Shown piece by piece: positions 41,168 to 44,331 of a stretch of 44,331 bases of DNA. Numbering within the stretch: position 1 is the first letter of the stretch; each line of letters starts with the position of its first letter. Below the pieces are notes generated by a model. The model made no database searches and was not told the DNA's origin. It worked only from the letters and a program-made list of their open reading frames with translations. Made by a program: the position numbers and the translations under genes. The stretch is from Bacteroidales bacterium (GTDB lineage: Bacteria > Bacteroidota > Bacteroidia > Bacteroidales > F082). Location: contig JAKSMW010000015.1 of assembly GCA_024400395.1 (NCBI GenBank), positions 1-44,331 of the forward strand, given 5' to 3'.

Positions 41168-43300
41168 ATGAAAAAAGTATTTTTAACTATCGCATTGATT
41201 ATCGGCGTGTTATATGCAAAAGCCGATGAAGGCATGTGGCTTCCTTACAGCCTCAACAACCAAAGTTTGCAGGAGATGCAGCGATTGGGCTGCCAACTCA
41301 CGGCAGAACAGATTTTCAACCTCAACCAGCCGAGCGTTAAAGACGCCATCGTTCAGTTTGGCGGCGGTTGCACCGGCGAACTCATTTCTCCTGAAGGACT
41401 TCTGCTCACCAACCATCACTGCGGACTGAGCTACGTCCAGAAACATGCCACTGTCGAACACGACTATCTCACCGACGGTTTCTGGGCGATGAGCAAGGAA
41501 GAGGAACTGCCGAATCCCGGCCTGACAGTGTCGTTCCTCGCCTTCGTGGAAGATGTGACGACAGCCGCCCTCGAAGGCGTGACCGATGAGGCGACACGAC
41601 GCGATGTCATAGACAAAAACATTGAGAAGATTTGCAAAGAACGCAAGGGCGACCGCGACGTTGAAGTGGAAGTCGTGGCATTCTACTCTGGAAATCAATA
41701 TATTATGTTTGAATATGATGTCTATCGCGATGTGCGTCTCGTGTGCTGCCCGCCTTGGGGCATCGGAAAATACGGCGCCGACACCGACAACTGGACATGG
41801 CCACGCCATAAAGGCGACTTCAACATTTTCCGCGTTTACACCGACAAGGACGGCAAACCGGCAAAATACAGCCCCGACAACATCCCGATGAAATCGAAGT
41901 GGTTCCTGCCCATCAACATCAAAGGTGTGAAACAAGGCGACTACGCGATGATTATGGGTTATCCTGGTTCAACAGACAGATATTCAACATCTTACACTGT
42001 GAAAAATATCATCGAGTCGGAAGGCCCGGCTACCATCGACTGCCGCACCACGAAACTCAACGAATACCGCAAGCACATGGACGCCGACCAGGAGGTGTTC
42101 ATAAAATACGCTTCAAAACAGGCAAGCGTGTCGAATTACTGGAAATATTACATCGGTCAGGTGAAACAGCTGAAACGTAACCATGTGTATGAGAGACGTT
42201 TGGCTCAGGAAAAGGCCTTCAACGAATGGGTCGCCGCCGATGCCGCACGTCAGGCGGAATATGGCGGTATGTGGGATGGCATACAGCGCAAATGGGAGAT
42301 CATGGATGACATTGAAAAGGCGTTCACTTATCTCTATGAAGCCGGCTGGAACGGCGGTGAGGCAGTCGCGTTCTCACGCAGATTTATGAAAATCAACAAG
42401 TTGATAAATGAAAAAGGCTCAAAGGAAGAAATCGCAAATCTGGCGGAAGGTCTCAAAGACCGCGCAGAGGCGTTCTTCAAAGATTACGACATGCCTCTCG
42501 ACCGCGATGTCACGGCGGCGTTGCTCAACCTCTACTACAAAGACATCACAAAGTACGTTCCCGACATGATGGAGAAACTCGGCGCGAAAAACGGCGGCGA
42601 CTTCACGGCATGGGTCGAGGCGGCATTCGAGAAATCGGTGTTCACCGACAAGGACCGCCTTGAGAAATGGCTCGCGAAACCGAAAAAACTCGACAAGGAC
42701 CCGATTTATATGTTGGCGATGGGCTTCGTGAGTGAATACAACGATGTCGTCGTCCCGCTTTACATGGAGGCCGCCCTCGCCGGAAACGCCGGTGAACGCC
42801 AGTACATGAAAGGACTGATGGAGATGCAGCCTGAGCGCAATTTCTACCCGAACGCGAACTTCACGATGCGACTCACCTACGGCACCGTCGAGCCTTACAA
42901 AGGAGCCGACGCCGTGAACTACAACTATTACACGACGATGGACGGCGTGATGGCGAAGTACGTCCCGGGCAACTGGGAGTTCGACATCCCGCAGGACGTC
43001 CGCGACCTCTACGCAGCCCGCGACTACGGACGCTACGCCGATGAAAACGGCGACCTCGTCGTCAACTTCATCACTACCAACGACATAACCGGCGGCAACT
43101 CCGGCAGCCCCGTCATCAACGGCAAAGGCGAACTCATCGGCCTCGCCTTCGACGGCAACTGGGAGGCGATGAGCGGCGACATCATGTTCGAACAGAAAGT
43201 GCAGCGCACAATCTGCATGGACGCACGCTACCTCCTCTGGTGCCTCGAAAAAGTAGGCAAAGTGCAGAACATCATCGACGAATTAGTGATTGTTGAATAA
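41168..43300 (+). CDS. S46 family dipeptidyl-peptidase, DPP7-like
   Basis: A 710-residue periplasmic or surface exopeptidase that releases dipeptides from peptides. Start at the ATG at 41168, which opens a signal peptide (MKKVFLTIALIIGVLYAKA). The chymotrypsin-like domain keeps the catalytic His in LLTNHHCG (83-84), the Asp in WPRHKGDFNIFRVY and the Ser in TGGNSGSP (645). A helical domain between them (about 280-570) closes the N-terminal exit, as known for S46. Residue 663 is Gly in LAFDGNWEAMSGD; in DPP11 enzymes an Arg at this place selects Asp/Glu, so this one should be DPP7-like and prefer hydrophobic P1 residues. Confidence 0.94.
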   Translation: MKKVFLTIALIIGVLYAKADEGMWLPYSLNNQSLQEMQRLGCQLTAEQIFNLNQPSVKDAIVQFGGGCTGELISPEGLLLTNHHCGLSYVQKHATVEHDYLTDGFWAMSKEEELPNPGLTVSFLAFVEDVTTAALEGVTDEATRRDVIDKNIEKICKERKGDRDVEVEVVAFYSGNQYIMFEYDVYRDVRLVCCPPWGIGKYGADTDNWTWPRHKGDFNIFRVYTDKDGKPAKYSPDNIPMKSKWFLPINIKGVKQGDYAMIMGYPGSTDRYSTSYTVKNIIESEGPATIDCRTTKLNEYRKHMDADQEVFIKYASKQASVSNYWKYYIGQVKQLKRNHVYERRLAQEKAFNEWVAADAARQAEYGGMWDGIQRKWEIMDDIEKAFTYLYEAGWNGGEAVAFSRRFMKINKLINEKGSKEEIANLAEGLKDRAEAFFKDYDMPLDRDVTAALLNLYYKDITKYVPDMMEKLGAKNGGDFTAWVEAAFEKSVFTDKDRLEKWLAKPKKLDKDPIYMLAMGFVSEYNDVVVPLYMEAALAGNAGERQYMKGLMEMQPERNFYPNANFTMRLTYGTVEPYKGADAVNYNYYTTMDGVMAKYVPGNWEFDIPQDVRDLYAARDYGRYADENGDLVVNFITTNDITGGNSGSPVINGKGELIGLAFDGNWEAMSGDIMFEQKVQRTICMDARYLLWCLEKVGKVQNIIDELVIVE

Positions 43301-43306
43301 TATTTA

Positions 43307-43326
43307 AACGAGGAACTTTACTCGTT
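43307..43326 (+). promoter_or_regulatory. Small hairpin directly before the metF start codon
   Basis: AACGAG (43307-43312) pairs with CTCGTT (43321-43326), and the ATG follows at once. It might influence ribosome access. No promoter consensus is seen in the 26-base gap. Confidence 0.4.
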
Positions 43327-44205
43327 ATGAAAATAAACGACATTTTACATAGGAAAAAAACGTTTTCGTTCGAGGTCTTCCCTCCGAACCCGCAGACTGT
43401 TGACATCAACAACATTTACGGAACAATTGATGCTCTCCAGCAGTATCATCCTGATTTTGTAAGTGTTACGTTCAAATCGACAGGCGATTTCGCGCAGAAC
43501 ACCATCAATTTGGCGAGTTATATCAAGAAAAACACCGCCGCCGAACCTTTGGTGCATCTCACCTGCGGGGCCTTGGATGAAAACGATGTCGATAACATCG
43601 CTCAAGTTCTTAATAATGAAGGACTTGAAAATATCCTCGCTCTTCGCGGCGACCGCCCCGCTGATTTCGACGGCGACTATCTGAAACATTTTCAGCACGC
43701 CTCCGAACTGATGGGACATCTCAAGTCAAAGTACGATTTCTGCCTCGGCGGCGCGTGCTATCCGGAAGGCCATATCGAATGCTCAAGCCTTTATGAAGAC
43801 CTTGTAAACATGAAAATCAAACAGGATATGGGCGCGGAATTCTTTGTAACTCAATTGTTTTATGATAATAATTATTATTATCGTCTTATGAGAGCCGCAA
43901 AGAAAATCGGCATTACGGTTCCAATAATCCCAGGCATCATGCCGCTCACCTCGACTAAGATGTTCAACAAAATCATGAACATGGCCGGCGCGAGCATCCC
44001 GTTTGAGATGCGTGTGCTTTTCGACAAGTTCCAGAACGACAAGCTCGCGATGTACGAAATCGGTATTGCCTACAGTGTCAATCAGATACTCGAACTACTC
44101 GCCAACGATGCCGACGGCATCCACATCTACACGATGAACAACGCCAAGGTCGCTGGCGACATCTACGAGCGAATTAAAAACGTGATTGAAAAGGAATTGA
44201 GATAA
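43327..44205 (+). CDS. metF: 5,10-methylenetetrahydrofolate reductase
   Basis: MetF reduces methylene-tetrahydrofolate to methyl-tetrahydrofolate for methionine synthesis, using FAD. The 292-residue TIM-barrel has the typical start TFSFEVFPPNPQTVD, the substrate strand DFVSVTF, HLTCGALDENDV, ILALRGDRPADFDGD (FAD region), CYPEGHIEC, MGAEFFVTQLFYDN and IPGIMPLTS. Length and motifs are normal. It follows the S46 gene by 26 bases, so read-through is likely. Downstream there is only repeat sequence. Confidence 0.96.
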   Translation: MKINDILHRKKTFSFEVFPPNPQTVDINNIYGTIDALQQYHPDFVSVTFKSTGDFAQNTINLASYIKKNTAAEPLVHLTCGALDENDVDNIAQVLNNEGLENILALRGDRPADFDGDYLKHFQHASELMGHLKSKYDFCLGGACYPEGHIECSSLYEDLVNMKIKQDMGAEFFVTQLFYDNNYYYRLMRAAKKIGITVPIIPGIMPLTSTKMFNKIMNMAGASIPFEMRVLFDKFQNDKLAMYEIGIAYSVNQILELLANDADGIHIYTMNNAKVAGDIYERIKNVIEKELR

Positions 44206-44206
44206 G

Positions 44207-44248
44207 AGAGGAAAGTTAAAAGAGGAAAGTTAAAAGAGGAGAGAATGA
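44207..44248. repeat. 14-bp tandem repeat after metF
   Basis: Two perfect copies of AGAGGAAAGTTAAA (44207-44220 and 44221-44234) and a degenerate third, beginning one base after the metF stop codon. Confidence 0.85.
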
Positions 44249-44253
44249 AAGTG

Positions 44254-44331
44254 AACTCGTGAAACTTGTGTTAAAAAACTCGTGAAACTTGTGTTAAAAA
44301 ACTCGTGAAACTTGTGTTAAAAAACTCGTGA
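44254..44331. repeat. 23-bp tandem repeat array running off the right edge
   Basis: Three full copies of a 23-base unit (44254-44276, 44277-44299, 44300-44322), beginning AACTCGTGAAACTTGTG, and nine bases of a fourth. The unit aligns with the 20-bp repeat at 817-871. Confidence 0.95.

Overview
The window looks like a chromosomal piece of a Bacteroidota genome, most likely an uncultured gut- or rumen-type member of the order Bacteroidales. The evidence is: type IX secretion (T9SS) genes (porP/sprF-like, gldK-gldL-gldM-gldN and a porW/sprE-type gene); three proteins ending in T9SS C-terminal sorting domains; promoters of the Bacteroides form (TAnnTTTG at -7, sometimes TTG 17-19 bases upstream); no clear Shine-Dalgarno sites; and families typical of the phylum (S46 dipeptidyl-peptidase, bactofilin next to porW, PHP-type histidinol phosphatase). 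No tRNA, rRNA, insertion sequence, integrase or CRISPR array was recognised.

Layout. 1-621 (minus): a RhuM-ORF6N fusion gene that runs off the left edge and carries unusual in-frame palindromes. 889-7447 (minus): an exported surface block with a secreted endonuclease I, a small protein with a C-terminal membrane tail, and a 1630-residue adhesin-like protein. 7641-7851: a 10-bp tandem array followed by a second short-unit array. 7856-8421 (minus): a four-helix-bundle gene broken by a frameshift at a T10 run. 8550-12520 (plus): recG and a secreted M28 peptidase. 12526-20836 (minus): a housekeeping and cell-envelope block of porW, bactofilin, an AtpI-like membrane protein, folE, a BI-1 family gene, fabD and ctpA, then DUF177-rpmF from its own promoter. 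21020-25779 (plus): dnaX, an acyltransferase, an M23 protein and rseP. 25890-31800 (plus): porP and gldKLMN, closed by a strong bidirectional terminator. 31868-33775 (minus): a DEAD-box RNA helicase. 33842-35107 (plus): a class C beta-lactamase-fold lipoprotein. 35113-36486 (minus): a sensorless histidine kinase and an OmpR-type regulator. 36656-36769 (plus): a probable small RNA. 36838-44205 (plus): pgi, a U32 peptidase-family enzyme, a PHP phosphatase, a PrsW-like protease, a DPP7-like S46 peptidase and metF.

How the parts work together. GldK/L/M/N, PorP and PorW supply part of the T9SS machine. The endonuclease, the adhesin and the M28 peptidase are likely cargo. The S46 and M28 enzymes would turn extracellular protein into dipeptides and amino acids, which suggests a proteolytic lifestyle.

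The parts that ordinary annotation would miss are: the left-edge RhuM-ORF6N gene with single-base-centre palindromes; two short promoter-to-terminator units that look like small RNAs (12526-12599 minus, 36656-36769 plus); the broken four-helix gene; an in-frame 18-bp repeat in gldN; and a family of intergenic tandem repeats found at both ends of the window. I do not see a clearly new multi-gene system. The strongest candidates for undescribed biology are the palindromes in the RhuM-ORF6N gene and the two RNA candidates.
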